Source: Neurospora crassa OR74A (lineage: Eukaryota; Ascomycota; Sordariomycetes; Sordariales; Sordariaceae). From it: a DNA stretch of 64,000 bases. Each line of letters starts with the position of its first letter. The first letter of the stretch is position 1. Of this stretch, positions 10,578 through 22,649 are shown piece after piece. The notes under the pieces were generated by a model that worked only from the letters and a program-made list of their open reading frames with translations, did not search any database and was not told the origin of the DNA. The stretch spans positions 3,534,001-3,598,000 of the forward strand of contig NC_026506.1 of assembly GCF_000182925.2 (NCBI RefSeq), given 5' to 3'. The position numbers and the translations under genes were made by a program.

Positions 10578-11826
10578 TTGGTACGCTGTGGTTAGGGAGA
10601 TGGTCTGGGTTATAATATGTCATTGAGATCTCACTGCCAGCTGCCACAGACTACTTCCGCCGAGCCGAGGCTATCATCTCAATCAAAGTGTTCGTGTTTG
10701 ACGGCTGTGTCTGGGTTTTGCCTCCCTGAATCCACCAATACAGCTGTTCTCGTACTTGTAATTTAGATCTGCAGTGTGATAACGGGCAGTTGAGCCCAAC
10801 AGGGCAGATTCTCAAGGTCAACATCATTGAGGGAGCGGGGTTCAGGCACATGGAGGAAGATGGTCACGGAAAGTTAACCTTCCGATTAATCTAACATCCA
10901 TCCTCTCCGCAGGGTTATTCGAAACCTTTTCTTACATCCTACTTCTTGATGGCAAAGCCATCCTACCAGCAACCAAATCACATTGAGCATCCATGATAAG
11001 AAATGCCGAGCGGGACGGCGTTGGAACCGTGGTGCACCTAACACCGGTGCAGAGCTTGGCTGGTAGCACTAGACCGCCCATCGGACCAACGATGGTGGTA
11101 TCGACTGGCCTTGGCTGCATGCAATATACAGATCTCCTTCCGCATTCATCGACATGGGCATCACGCAAACTTATACGCATTGTCGGAATGCTGTGGCACT
11201 TCAAAGCGTCTCATTCACGAGAACTACTGCTGATGAAGTACATTTGAACTTACGACATTGTGAGGCAGACATTGCTCAAGGGGACAAGAAGGAGACGTGC
11301 TGTCCCCGTAGCCACGATTCCTCCCCCCACTCGGTACACGAGACCCGAGACCGTAGAGCCTCCATCTCTTGGCTAGAAATCGCCATCCGCGCTTGTCGGG
11401 TTATGCAGTGAGACTACGAGGTCTTCCAAGGCAATCCATCGTATCAGGCTTCACACCTGCCGAATTGGGGCTATAACGCCAACGACTGTTTGTATGTCGC
11501 AAGTGTTACCTCAAGCTCGACCTTCCCAGACGAGGTTATGTGGCCGGCATATCTCACATATTAGTCCAGATTTCCCCGCTCTTGGTAAGCATTCGGAAGA
11601 TCCAGACCGTTGGCATCTTGCCAGTGCTACAGTAGGGATAGAACGTCAGTGGACAAGGTTGCAGTGTCAGTGTTTACAGGGCTCATGACGATCGACGGGA
11701 CCCGTCGTCAAGGAATGCAAGCACACAGGTATAAGACCATATCACCTCTCTTGCGTCAACCTGGAGATATCTCGACCTCCATCTCATCTTGTTGGACTCA
11801 ACCACAGAGGCAAGCATCAACCCAAC
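10578..11826. other. Intergenic, no supported gene
   Basis: About 1.25 kb between the CDF gene and the beta-propeller gene. Small frames occur on both strands without motifs. A TATAAG sequence at 11,730 belongs to the following gene. Confidence 0.6.
11730..11735 (+). promoter_or_regulatory. TATA-like box of the LVIVD-like gene
   Basis: TATAAG about 95 nt before the start codon at 11,827, followed by a short leader. Sequence match only. Confidence 0.35.
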
Positions 11827-13461
11827 ATGAGAACCTCCCTCTTCGCCCTCGCGGCATCCCTAGCCGCCCTGGCCTCGGCCAAAGAGAAGGCCGTCGACAT
11901 GAAGCTCAAGGCCGAGCTATATGACAGCGGTGCCAGACATGAACATATTATGGCTCTCAAGCACGTAAGCATCCCGTCCATTCCGTCCCTCCCTTCCATA
12001 CTTTCTCTCCCATTCCTCCTCCATCCCTTACAGTCACTCTCATTCACATGGCTAACACGCTGCCACAACAGCAAACCTGGGCAGAACTCGACGCAGCCGG
12101 CGTTTATGACTCCACCCAATACGAAAAATTCGATTCCTCCAAGCTCGACTACGTCCCCTGCACCAAGGGCTACGCTTCCTACGTCCCCAACGACCCCAAG
12201 TACACCTTCCGGTGCAACAACCTTGACCTGTACGACTTCAAGACGCACGCGGAGCTCGGTTCCTCTTCCGGCCGCGGCGCGGGCTCCTGGGGGTGGACTT
12301 CGCCCAAAGGACGCGAGTTCGTGGCTATCGCCCAGGAAGACGGCACCGCTTTCGCGGAGGTCACGAAGAAGGGCAAGCTAGTTTATTTGGGGAGGCTGCC
12401 GCAGTATACTACTGCTCAACCCAGTTTGTGGAGGGAGATTAAGGGGTACAAGAGCTACATCCTGATCGGCTCGGAGGCGGTCGATCACGGCGTGCAAATA
12501 TTCGACCTGGCCAAGTTGCAGGATGTTGACCCTGCAAGTCCCAAGGTGTTCACGAACGAGAATGACTTGGATGGCTGGTGGACCGAGGGGTTGCCGGTGG
12601 GGAGGTCGCATAATGTGGTGACAAACGAGGAGAAGAATTACGGTGTGGCTGTTGGGTTCCAGCCGAGAACCGGGCCGTTGCGCGCGGGACTGGTGTTTTT
12701 TGACTTGACGGATCCGAAGAATCCCAAGACACTGGGAGGAAGTGGTGAGGATGGGTATGTCCACGATGCGCAGTGCATTGTGTATCGCGGGCCGGATATC
12801 AAGTACTATGGGAAGGATATTTGTTATGGATATGATGAGGATTCGTTGACCATGTTAGTTCCCTCTTTCCCCCCTCCTCATCACGGGAAATACGAGACAC
12901 TGACAAACGAGAAACAGCTTCGACGTATCCGACAAGCAAAACATCCGCATCATCTCCAACACCTCCTACGAAGGCGCCTCCTACACCCACCAAGGCTGGG
13001 TTCTCGACCCTAACTGGCAACGATACTTGATCCTCGACGACGAGTACGACGAGTACGACGCCGCTGGCTTAGGCGCCGATGGGTACCCCATCACCTACAT
13101 CTGGGACATTTCCTCGCTCGAAAAGCCCAAGCAGACGGGTCACTACAAGGGTTTGCGTCGTGGTATTGACCACAACCAGTTCATCAAGGATGGATTCTCG
13201 TACCAGAGCAACTATGGCTTGGGTCTCAGCATTCTGGATCTGAGAAGTGTGCCGTTGGATCCCACGGGTAAGCGGATCAAGGAGGTAGCGTACTTTGATG
13301 TTCACCCAGAGGATGATAGTGCGCCGGGCGGGGGCAATGTCACTTTTACCGGTACATGGTCTCACTATCCTTTCTTTCCGAGTGGGTACATTGTTATCAA
13401 CACGATGGACAGAGGCGCGTTCGTGGTTAAGAGGACGGCAGCTTCATGGTGGCCATTCTAA
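11827..13461 (+). CDS. Secreted LVIVD-like beta-propeller protein (487 aa)
   Basis: Exons 11827-11964, 12072-12853 and 12918-13461. Splicing at GTAAGC...ACAACAG and GTTAGT...AAACAG restores a continuous frame. An N-terminal signal peptide (MRTSLFALAASLAALASA) precedes the mature chain. The body has repeated blade-like segments such as VQIFDLAKL, LVFFDLTDPKNP, TIFDVSDKQN, TYIWDISSLEKP and LSILDLRSV. This pattern is that of bacterial and fungal LVIVD-repeat / 'choice-of-anchor B' proteins, which fold as beta-propellers. A conserved YVHDAQCIVYRGPD segment and the acidic DDEYDEYD stretch, perhaps metal-binding, are typical. Likely extracellular. No catalytic activity is known for the family and none is claimed. 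Confidence 0.85.
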
Positions 13462-13814
13462 ATCTTTGACGGACCCTGCAGTGGTCTTGTCACTGCTCTC
13501 TTGAATAAATGCAATACAGACAACGCATCATGCTAGAGGGTTGAGGCCTCCTTCATCCAACACCTTTGTTTCAATGGTTTTTACAGATGAGCTGCATCCC
13601 ACCTGCTCTTGTCGTTTCATGTCCCTTCCAGTGCCTTGCTCTGTTCCCACTTATGTTTCCTCATTGTTGCAGCCACCTACCTCTCAACTCATCTCATGCT
13701 CTTCATCCCGTCTCCCACCCCCTCCTTCTCCTTCCCCTTTTCTTAGAACAACACCTCCTCATGTTTCCCCCTTCTTCTTCTCTTGTACCTTAAATCTTTG
13801 GCAGATACATAGGT
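13462..13814. other. Intergenic between two convergent genes
   Basis: About 350 bp shared as 3' regions by the propeller gene (plus) and the Ser/Thr-rich gene (minus). It is pyrimidine-rich (many CT/TC steps) around 13,670-13,790. No gene is seen. Confidence 0.6.
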
Positions 13815-14678
13815 TTACACCCCCGTCGTCGCCGTCTCCCAAGGAGGTCGAGGCCTTCCATCCCATGCCCAATCGTCCGTCTCAGTCGGGTTCTGCGGAG
13901 CGGGGTTCCACCCGGGGGTGTTGCCGACGCAGTGCCCGTCGATCAACCAGCTGGGACTGGGGCAGGTGACACTAGTAGTTGGACCGCCGGTAGCGGTAGC
14001 GGTAGTAGTAGGAATGGGAGCCGAAGAGGTACCTGTAGTTAAAAACGGCACGAACCCAGTGAGCGTGTAAGTTGTGTGGGGGGCAACGATCACTGTTAAA
14101 ATCTCGATAACTGTTACTGAGGCTGTGGAGGTGGAGGTGGAGGAGTACGAAATGGAGGGGGTTTGGGTCTGGGTCGTCTGCCTCTTTACCACCGCTGCTG
14201 GGGGGAGGGTGTTAGTGGGCCAGATGGGTACGACGGTGATGCAGATACCGTCTGCTCCGCCTTCGACGATGCAGTTAGATGTGGATGATGTAGAAGTCCC
14301 AAGTGAAGAGGTGGTCGTTGAAGGCGAAGGTGAAGGAGGAGGAGCGTTGGTGATGACGGTGAGGATCATGATGGTAGTTAACTCTGTGGCTGTTGGGACG
14401 ATGATGGTGGAATAGATGGTTGCGGTCGAGACGTCTTCCCTTTGGTCGTTCTTGACTTGGGCCTTGGAGTCAAGGGTGGGGAGGCTGCTGTGGATGAGAG
14501 AGGGGGATAGGTGTGTTGAGGCCGTGGAGGATGTGGAGGTGTTGGGCGACAGTGTGTATTCTCCTGTCGTGTCACTGCGCTGGCTTCCACTTTGCGGTAG
14601 GGCAAGAGAGAGGGACGCTAGAAGGGCTAGGGAAAGCGCCCCCTTGGCGGAGGTTAGGGGTGGGAAGGCGCGCATCAT
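13815..14678 (-). CDS. Ser/Thr-rich secreted protein (287 aa), relative of the gene at 7,012
   Basis: A single exon. The N-terminus carries a signal-like hydrophobic run (GALSLALLASLSLALP). The mature part is rich in Ser, Thr and Pro, with hydrophobic stretches (IYSTIIVPTATELTTIMILTVI and VTVIEILTVIV) separated by Ser/Thr linkers. Shared with the gene at 7,012-8,289 are a STHLxPSLxH motif soon after the signal, a VxVIKTLP/ILTVI-like hydrophobic segment, and a W-I/L-D/G-x-C segment (SWLIDGHCVG here, SWPIGYCTRKG there). Function unknown; probably wall-associated or secreted. A TATAAGG box lies upstream. Confidence 0.72.
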   Translation of the reverse strand: MMRAFPPLTSAKGALSLALLASLSLALPQSGSQRSDTTGEYTLSPNTSTSSTASTHLSPSLIHSSLPTLDSKAQVKNDQREDVSTATIYSTIIVPTATELTTIMILTVITNAPPPSPSPSTTTSSLGTSTSSTSNCIVEGGADGICITVVPIWPTNTLPPAAVVKRQTTQTQTPSISYSSTSTSTASVTVIEILTVIVAPHTTYTLTGFVPFLTTGTSSAPIPTTTATATGGPTTSVTCPSPSWLIDGHCVGNTPGWNPAPQNPTETDDWAWDGRPRPPWETATTGV

Positions 14679-14754
14679 GATGATGAGGTTGTCGGGAGAT
14701 TGGGGATCAGTCTCTGGAGTGAAGCTACAGGCCTGAAGAGGTTGAAAGGCGTGG

Positions 14755-14761
14755 CCTTATA
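14755..14761 (-). promoter_or_regulatory. TATA-like box of the Ser/Thr-rich secreted protein gene
   Basis: TATAAGG on the minus strand, about 80 nt before the start codon at 14,678. Confidence 0.4.
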
Positions 14762-15975
14762 CTCGACGTTGCCTTGGGTAGATAATTGAGCGATGTCCAG
14801 GTTCGTTTGCTTCTATGACGTCCTCGCGAGTCAAAACCTTGAGCTCTCGTTTGACGGATGTCAGGAGGTGCAAGATTGAAGACGAGAAAGCTGAAACCAA
14901 AGCAGCCTAAGGCCGCTGGATGGGAGGGCAAGTGAATGGGGTTGTCGGTGAATGGAAAACCCGCTGCATCGACGCCCACAGACTTCCTACAACAAGTGAG
15001 AGGGACTTATCCATCAAGCGGCAATCTGACGACGCCGTTGTCATCCCGCCTGTTATCCCATTACCGGCCAACTCTGCGGCACAAACGGATTGTTCTGGAA
15101 GGGAAACATTTCGGGAGTAAGAACTTACTAACTGCTCTGTTACAGATCACCCATTTCGCACGCACAGCAGAAATGGCAAGATCCGTATTGGGATGCTCCT
15201 GCCAATGTTTACGCCGAGCGAGACCGGAAAAGGGGTAAAGTGGATACCTGTACACTTCGTTACTAGTCGCTACGCTATGGACCGAGGGACCCTAACCCGC
15301 CGTGCCCGTTGACTGACGTTTGCGACTTTCCTATCATCCGGGGTTTCTAAAAGCGTCCAGGTCTTGCACGAGCATTTCCTGACTGCGTAATTCTTGATGG
15401 TCTTTCCCTTCAATGGCGTGCTGAGTCAAGCGGAAGTTGTTGGATGGCGAAGGTTTGCCTTTTGCGAACAGTCCCATTTGCGAAATATTGAGACAGAAGC
15501 GAAGTGCAGTAGGTATTCACCAGCTTGCTGATGTCTCTGACTGCTTCATATTGTCTCCAAACTCGCACGAAAAAAAAAAATCGTTGCAACTATGCTGCAC
15601 AAGTACCAATATGAATCAGGATCATACGTCCAACTCCCTTACGAACGAGTACCTGTGGCGAGCGTCGTAGCTAGCATTCTGCTTTCTTCTAGCCTGGAAC
15701 AAGTGAGACGGCTTTTACAGAGACGTTTTTGTCGAAGTACAATAACGTAGAGAAGCTCCTCGACAAGTGTTATGCTTGCGAGCCGAGAGTTCACCAGTTT
15801 TAACCAGGGGAAGTGCGTAAAAGCGACATTGACACGACTCACGCGCAGTTGGAAGGACAATGAGGAGGGGGGGAGCAATTCCAAAAACCAAGAAGAAAAA
15901 GTGCAAAAGCAAAAACATGGATAAAGAAAGGAAGCAGCATACGCAAAGAATGGAAAAAAAGAGTTGAAAAAAGAA
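14762..15975. other. Intergenic, no supported gene
   Basis: Short frames on both strands without domains. An A-rich tract lies around 15,885-15,975, just 3' of the tRNA gene; on the tRNA's strand it reads as T-runs and can serve as the Pol III terminator. Confidence 0.55.
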
Positions 15976-16067
15976 TGGATGCACCGCGGATCGAACGCGG
16001 GACCGTCTGTAGAGCAAGATGGAAATTTCAATGCAAAACAGAAATCATACCACTAGACCATGCACCC
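15976..16067 (-). tRNA. tRNA-Ala (anticodon UGC) with a 20-nt intron
   Basis: The minus strand folds as a complete tRNA. The acceptor stem is GGGTGCA paired with TGCATCC, including a G3-U70 wobble, the hallmark identity element of alanine tRNA. The discriminator base is A. The D arm holds GTCTAGTGGTATGA. The anticodon stem is TCTGT/ACAGA, and the T arm is CCGCG-TTCGATC-CGCGG. The anticodon TGC is at 16,033-16,035, and a 20-nt intron (16,012-16,031) follows position 37, the canonical place for nuclear tRNA introns. The A and B boxes for Pol III are internal. T-runs on the minus strand downstream of the 3' end fit a terminator. Anticodon and G3-U70 agree, so the identity is firm. Confidence 0.93.
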
Positions 16068-19034
16068 ATGGGACTTGTTATTGTATGATATTACGGCAGC
16101 CTAAGAGTGGCAAACCCCACAGCCTAAGCCTTGGCACGACTTTCAGCTTCCAGCACATCGCACGTGGCACAATGAGGTCCGTCCACGCCACCATCCCCAA
16201 ACGACACATCTAAACAACAGTGCATTCTTTATGATTCGATTGTCACTTTTCCTCCTGCTCTGACACAGCCATAGATTTCCTTCGATTTACGAATCCGATT
16301 TTCCACGACCATAAGTGACAAGCCAGCTGACTGACTGTTTCAGATGCATCCGTACCTTGCACAAAGTAGCCACGGCAGCCATCCGAGATGGTCGGAAATG
16401 ATACCTCGAGTAAATGTCGAATCGGGAAGCTTTGGGCATCACCGCAACATCTAGGTTGTTTCCCGCATCGCAAACTGCACCTTTTTGCACACCTTAAGCA
16501 ACCCGACTCCTAACAACGAAGACTGTACAAATCCACTTCCGATGAAAACAACGAGGCCAACAGGTCAGGCATTGCGATCTTTTCCCCGAACCTCATCCCT
16601 TTCCGCCAGGGCAATTCCCGCATCTTATTACCAACAAGGCCTTGTTGGCGACTTTTACGAGTTACCCAATGCCGGCCAGATGTCCAGCCACTTTTTACAT
16701 CCCTTGATACTTCAATCTCACGGTAAAAGGGACAGCCAAACAGGCAAACATTTTCAGTGTTTGACGAGGACTGTACCCTCTGCAAGCCAGCTGCCAGATG
16801 GACAGCTTTCTTTGGTTTTCTTCCGATGGCTCATCGGGCCAGATTCACAAGTTCTCAAAAATAGGTTTGCAGCGCACAACGAATTGACCCATGTGTTCAG
16901 TCAGCGCAAGGGCGGGAAGATGAGTGGGAACACACAGCCGGAAGAGTCCTTCCTGCCTTCCATCGGCCCTGCGTGCACGTGTCCGTTCGCCCGGCAGCAC
17001 AGTTGTGAACGGTGGCTGCCCGGCCGGTGACAATCAGTCAGTCAAGCTTTCAGCGATGTGTGGTACAAATGACATCAGGGGCGGTCATCGATGTATGTTC
17101 TACACGCAGCAGTGACATTCTCGTCGAACGGGGAACGGCATCAGCACGCGCCGTGTAACGCGTCTGGAAATGCAAAGTGGAAGAAGGAATGCAGTCCAGT
17201 GCAACGCCGTTGGAACTTGGAAACCTTATCGCTATCAACAAGAAGGGAAGCGATGCATTCCAGGCTCCAGGTTGCGGTGATGTCTACCTATCGGTACGTA
17301 CCAGATGCAGTGGTGGGTGGTACTACACCTGATTCGGACCCCACCGACGGCACCCACGCCCAAACACCCGACCCATAACTCAAAGTAAACCTAAAGTTTC
17401 AAGTTTTCAAAAGTCCGATAACTTGCAGCTGCTCACCGTCACCTTAAAACCTGAATATCCGTTCCCGTGGTTTTCCTTTGCTCGCTCGGTCTGGTCGCTC
17501 GAGTGTCCCGATTCCTCAACCCAACGGGCAATTGCGAGCATAGCCCCTGGCATCTTGGCAAACATCAACCCAATAGGTTGGAGCATCCAACGTCAATGTA
17601 GGCGTTGGCCTTTCCCAATTCCCTGTCGACTAATGACTGCCAGTCTTTTTGAGCCCGAAAGGTGGACTGTCGAACAATGCGCATTCGACAGTCAATTATT
17701 GCAAAGGAGGCCTCCCAGGTCCGGAGTTGAAGATGTCTCTCCTCCGCATTTTCACGCTGTCGATCTGGGGACAAGGTGCGACCAGCGGGTTTCTAGTTTA
17801 ACACATCTCATTGGTCAAAGCTGCCAGATTAGTGGTAAAAGGTGCACCCCTGCTCGAAACAGCTGAGCTTAATTCGACCTGGCTCTTTGTTCCTCGATGC
17901 GCCCAGTCAGTCTTGGCCTTGTTGCATTGAAATGAGGAACAATTAAGCAGGATGAACTGTCCGTTGTCTACAATTGTAAAGGGGGTTACTGGTAACTGGG
18001 CTTGCTTTTCAACAAAAGTCAGGGCGAAAACAGCGGAAGCGAGTCCGAAGTACGTCTAACGGTAAAGCAATTTCCCCACAAATCGTGCGTAACCTCGCAG
18101 GAATTATGACTGAACAGGCGCATTCTCACCTCACAGGCTCAAGCTTCAGCAAGCTCAGCAGCACACCTGACCTTGATGCACTCCTGCATTAGACTCGTAT
18201 TAGCGAACAAACCGCCGTTTTTCCTTTCTGTTCCTGAGGTCATCTAAAGAAATCACGACTTCTCAAAGCCAACGGATGTTGAGTGCCAAGCGCAATCAAA
18301 TTCATCGAGGCTGCCTTCTTTCCCCTTGATTGGGGCTATAGGCCCATGAGATACAATTCGATATCACACTGCCCGAGCAGTCTTTCCCAACTCGGCCAAG
18401 GGAACGGGTGATCGAGCCTCACTTTTTAACGCGCCTTCCGTTCGACAAGGCCCGTGTGGAAGTTGGGTAATTACAGTACTAAACCGCATTTCCTACCAAA
18501 CAATGCATTGAGGGAAAGCGCAAAGGCCCAGGCATCCATCCATGTGGCTTGTTTGTGTGCAAGGAAATGACCGAATGATTGAAGAGAAACCGCCTCATTT
18601 TGCCAGAGGCACCTCTAGTTTTTATCTCGACATCCTTCCATTCCACTTGTTACTACCTACTTACTGTAGGTAGGCACTCCTCTTGGCTATGCCTTGCTGT
18701 GCACCTTGGCCCTTCGGTTGAGCTTATTCACGTCCAGAGCTCCCGGACCTCTTTGTTCATCCCATCCCATATAGCGGGCGGAGGGTACCTACCGGTGCTC
18801 CAACTTGCCCTGTGGTGTGGTTTGTGCTTCCTGTAGTCAAACCACGGCACCACGTCATTCCCAGGGATACGACGTGGTACAGCCCGGGCCATCTGCTTCA
18901 CTGCTTTCGTCAACTCTCTTCTCTTACTCTCCTCTTTCCTCACTTCTCTTTTGCCTTTTTCTCAACCCACACTCAGCTGAGGTATCGATTTATCGAGCAT
19001 CGACTAGAAAGAAGACGTCTACTCAACAGCGCTC
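16068..19034. other. Long intergenic region upstream of the Ca2+-ATPase gene
   Basis: About 3 kb without a supported gene. Frames of 181 codons (16,485, plus) and 147 codons (17,423, plus) lack domains, signal peptides or splice support and look like chance. Just before the ATPase start, 18,895-18,965 is a pyrimidine-rich CT tract of the kind common at fungal transcription starts. Near 18,645-18,675 a TACCTAC...GTAGGTA inverted repeat can form a short hairpin. Confidence 0.55.
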
Positions 19035-22000
19035 ATGGCGGACCATGAGCCGCAGGGCAATCAGGTATGTCCCTGTATTCACCCTAAAAACGCGTCCCCT
19101 TTGCAGACCTTCTGACGCAACACCACATCAACATTGGGGGACTGACCATCTTTGCTTTGCCACAGCCCAAACGCGAGGGCTTCCACCTAAACGTGAATGA
19201 CGCCCTAACCCCGGATCCCGGCAAGGAAGGACTGTTCAAAGTTGAGAATAACCCCTTCGCCTTCACGCCAGGCCATCTTGCAAAACTACTTAACCCCAAA
19301 AGCCTCGATGCTTTTTACGCCCTCGGCGGCCTGGAGGGCCTGGAGAAAGGGCTCCACACAAATCGCAACACCGGTCTCAGCGCCGACGAGAAGCACGTCG
19401 ATGGTCCCATCGCCTTCAAGGATGTCGCCCCCCCAGGAACGCCGCAGTACGGCCAGCATGGCGACAATGAGCCATTTGCGTCAGGCAAGCACGATGCATC
19501 TGTCCCGGAGCCGCTTCCTCTCGATCACAAGGCAGGGAGTAATTACGCCGACCGCCGGCGCGTCTACAGAGAAAACCGATTACCCGAGAAGAAGAGCAAG
19601 ACACTCCTGCAACTAGCTTGGACCACGTACAACGACAAGGTGCTGATCCTGCTTACCATTGCTGCTGTCGTCTCCCTGGCGCTTGGCCTATATCAGACTT
19701 TTGGCGGCAAACACGAACCAGGAGAAGCAAAAGTGGAATGGGTCGAGGGCGTGGCTATCATGGTGGCTATCATCATTGTCGTGCTAGTGGGCACGATCAA
19801 CGACTGGCAGATGGAAAGGCAGTTCAACCAGCTCAACAAGAAACACAACGACCGTACCGTCAAGGTGATCCGCTCCGGAAAGTCTGTTGAAATTTCGGTT
19901 TTCGACGTCATGGTGGGCGACGTAATGCATCTGTTCGCGGGGGACCTTATTCCCGTTGACGGCATCTTTATCAGTGGCCATGGTGTCAAATGCGACGAAT
20001 CCTCCGCCACAGGTGAATCCGACTTGCTCAAGAAGACGCCCGCCGACGAAGTGTTTGCTGCCCTGAAAGACATCGCCGATGGAAAGCCTCCCAGAGAGGA
20101 CATCCACAAGCTTGACCCGTTCATCATTTCTGGCAGCAAAGTAAACGAGGGAACCGGCACGTTCCTCGTGACAGCCGTAGGCGTTTACTCGAGCTACGGC
20201 CAAATCTCCATGGCCATGCAAACCGAGCAGGAAGATACCCCGCTGCAGCAGAAGCTAAATGTGCTCGCCGACTGGATCGCCAAATTTGGTGGTGGCGCAG
20301 CGCTGATTCTCTTCATCGTGTTGTTTATCAAGTTCTGTGTCCAGTTACCGCACAACCACGATTCGCCAGACCAAAAAGGACAGACCTTTCTGCGCCTCTT
20401 CATCACCTCTGTCACGGTCGTTGTTGTTGCAGTCCCAGAAGGCCTTCCCTTGGCTGTTACGCTAGCCCTCGCGTTTGCAACCACTCGGATGATGAAGGAC
20501 AACAATCTTGTCCGCGTACTCAAGGCCTGTGAGACCATGGGTAACGCGACAACCGTGTGTTCCGACAAGACGGGAACCCTGACTCAAAACAAGATGACCG
20601 TGGTTGCTACCACTCTTGGCAAAAGTCTCAGCTTTGGTGGCACGGATAAACCGCTGGAGGAACCCGACTCGGACAAAGAGAAGATCAATAATGGCGCAAA
20701 CGGATCGGAGGCGCCAAATACTGTGCCCAATGTGCCTGTGGCAAATTTCATCAGGGAACTCAGCAAGACTACCAAGAAGATTCTCAACCAAGCCAATGCT
20801 GTCAACTCGACCGCGTTTGAGGGTGATGAGGATGGCGAGAAGACATTCATTGGGTCCAAGACGGAAGTCGCTTTGCTCACTTTCTGCCGTGATCATCTCG
20901 GCGCTGCACCGGTAGAGGAGGAGCGCAAGAATGCTGATGTTGTCCAGGTCGTTCCTTTCGATTCAAAGTACAAGTTGATGGCTACCGTCGTTAGGCTTCC
21001 CAATGGCAAGTATCGCGCATACGTCAAGGGTGCTTCCGAGCTTCTCCTCGAGAGATGTAACACGGTCATCGCCAACCCGAGCGAGGATGAGTTGCGTACT
21101 GCCGAGCTTACCGATGCGGATCGCAAGATGTTCTTGCACACGATCTCCTCATATGCTGGCCAAACCCTTCGTACGATTGGTTCCTCTTACCGCGATTTCG
21201 ATAACTGGCCGCCTCCGGAGCTTAGTGGCCACGGAGAATTGACGGCCGACGAATTTGCAAAAGTCCACCATGACATGACGCTCGTAGCCATTTTTGGCAT
21301 CAAAGATCCCCTTCGCCCGCAGGTCATTGACGCCATCCAGGATTGCAGACGCGCCGGCGTGTACGTCCGTATGGTCACCGGCGACAATCTCTTGACTGGC
21401 AAGGCAATTGCGAAGGAATGCGGTATTTACAAACCCGAAGAGGGCGGAATGGCCATGGAGGGTCCTGCTTTCCGAAGGCTGTCCGAAGATAAGCTCAAGG
21501 AAGTCGTACCGCACTTGCAGGTTCTCGCTCGCTCGAGCCCTGAAGACAAGAGAATCCTCGTTCGTACTCTCAAGGAACTGGGTGAGACGGTGGCGGTTAC
21601 GGGCGATGGAACAAATGACGCGCCAGCTCTCAAGATGGCGGATATCGGCTTTGCCATGGGTATTGCTGGGACGGAAGTTGCAAAAGAGGCTGCATCTATT
21701 ATTTTGATGGACGACAACTTTGCGTCTATTGTCAAGGGTATTAGCTGGGGTCGTGCGGTAAATGATGCTGTGAAGAAATTCTTGCAGGTAAGCGATGTGC
21801 TCTGTGTCCGGAGTGAGGTAGTAGCTAACAAGAGGCGTACAGTTCCAACTTACGGTCAATATCACGGCCGTAGCCTTGACCTTCATCTCCGCCGTTTCCA
21901 ACGACGAAGAACAGTCCGTCTTAAACGCAGTTCAACTTCTCTGGGTTAATCTGATCATGGACACCTTCGCGGCCCTTGCTTTGGCAACCGATCCTCCGTC

Positions 22001-22649
22001 ACACACCGTTCTCGACCGCAAGCCAGATCGCAAATCTGCGCCATTAATCACGATCAGAATGTGGAAGACAATTATCGGACAGGCCATTGCCCAGCTGGCC
22101 ATCACTCTCTGCCTCTACTTTGGCGGCCGCTCTCTGCTCGGCTACAACATGTCTGACCCCACGGAATCCAAACGTCACAGCACCTTCGTCTTCAACACCT
22201 TTGTCTGGCTCCAGATCTTCAACGAACTCAACAACCGCCGTCTCGACAACAAGCTCAATATCTTTGAGGGTATCACGCGCAACTATTTCTTCTGGGCCAT
22301 CAACGCCATCATGATTGGCGGCCAAGTTCTCATCATCTTCGTCGGCGGGGAAGCCTTCAAGATTACTCGTCTGAACGGCAAGGAATGGGGCATGTCTATC
22401 GGACTCGGCGCCATCTCCATCCCCTGGGGTGCTTTGATCCGCAAATTCCCCGACCGCTGGGCTGAAGCCATGATGCCGCACGTGCATATTCCCATCCCCA
22501 AGATCTTGAAGCGCAAGAAGAAGGAGGGAGAGGATCAGGAGAAGCAGCCAGTGGACAGGCCGCCCCTGCCGCCGGGCAGGGTGCATACCGGTTTGAGAGG
22601 ACAGAGGGCGAGAGTGCATAGTTCAAGGTTGGGGAGGAGTTGGTCTTAG
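19035..22649 (+). CDS. P-type Ca2+-transporting ATPase, PMC1/PMCA type (P2B)
   Basis: Exons 19035-19064, 19166-21787 and 21843-22649 give 1,152 residues. The first exon codes only ten residues (MADHEPQGNQ); the splice to PKREGF keeps the frame, and its ATG is the only sensible start. Visible P-type features are TGES at about 292-295, PEGLPLAVTLALAFAT in M4, DKTGTLTQN with phosphorylated Asp477, KGASE in the nucleotide domain, and GDGTNDAPALK from about 823. Then come M5-M10, with LLWVNLIMDTFAALALATDPP. The sequence matches vacuolar/plasma-membrane Ca2+ pumps (yeast Pmc1, Neurospora NCA-2/3), which lower cytosolic Ca2+ and are usually controlled through calcineurin. The C-terminal tail is basic and may bind calmodulin, but no clear site can be called. 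The gene is convergent with the acetyltransferase gene downstream. Confidence 0.95.

Noticed and set aside
16485-17030. 181-codon plus-strand frame
   Set aside because: No domain, signal peptide, repeat or splice support; lies in a 3-kb region with many equal-looking frames on both strands.
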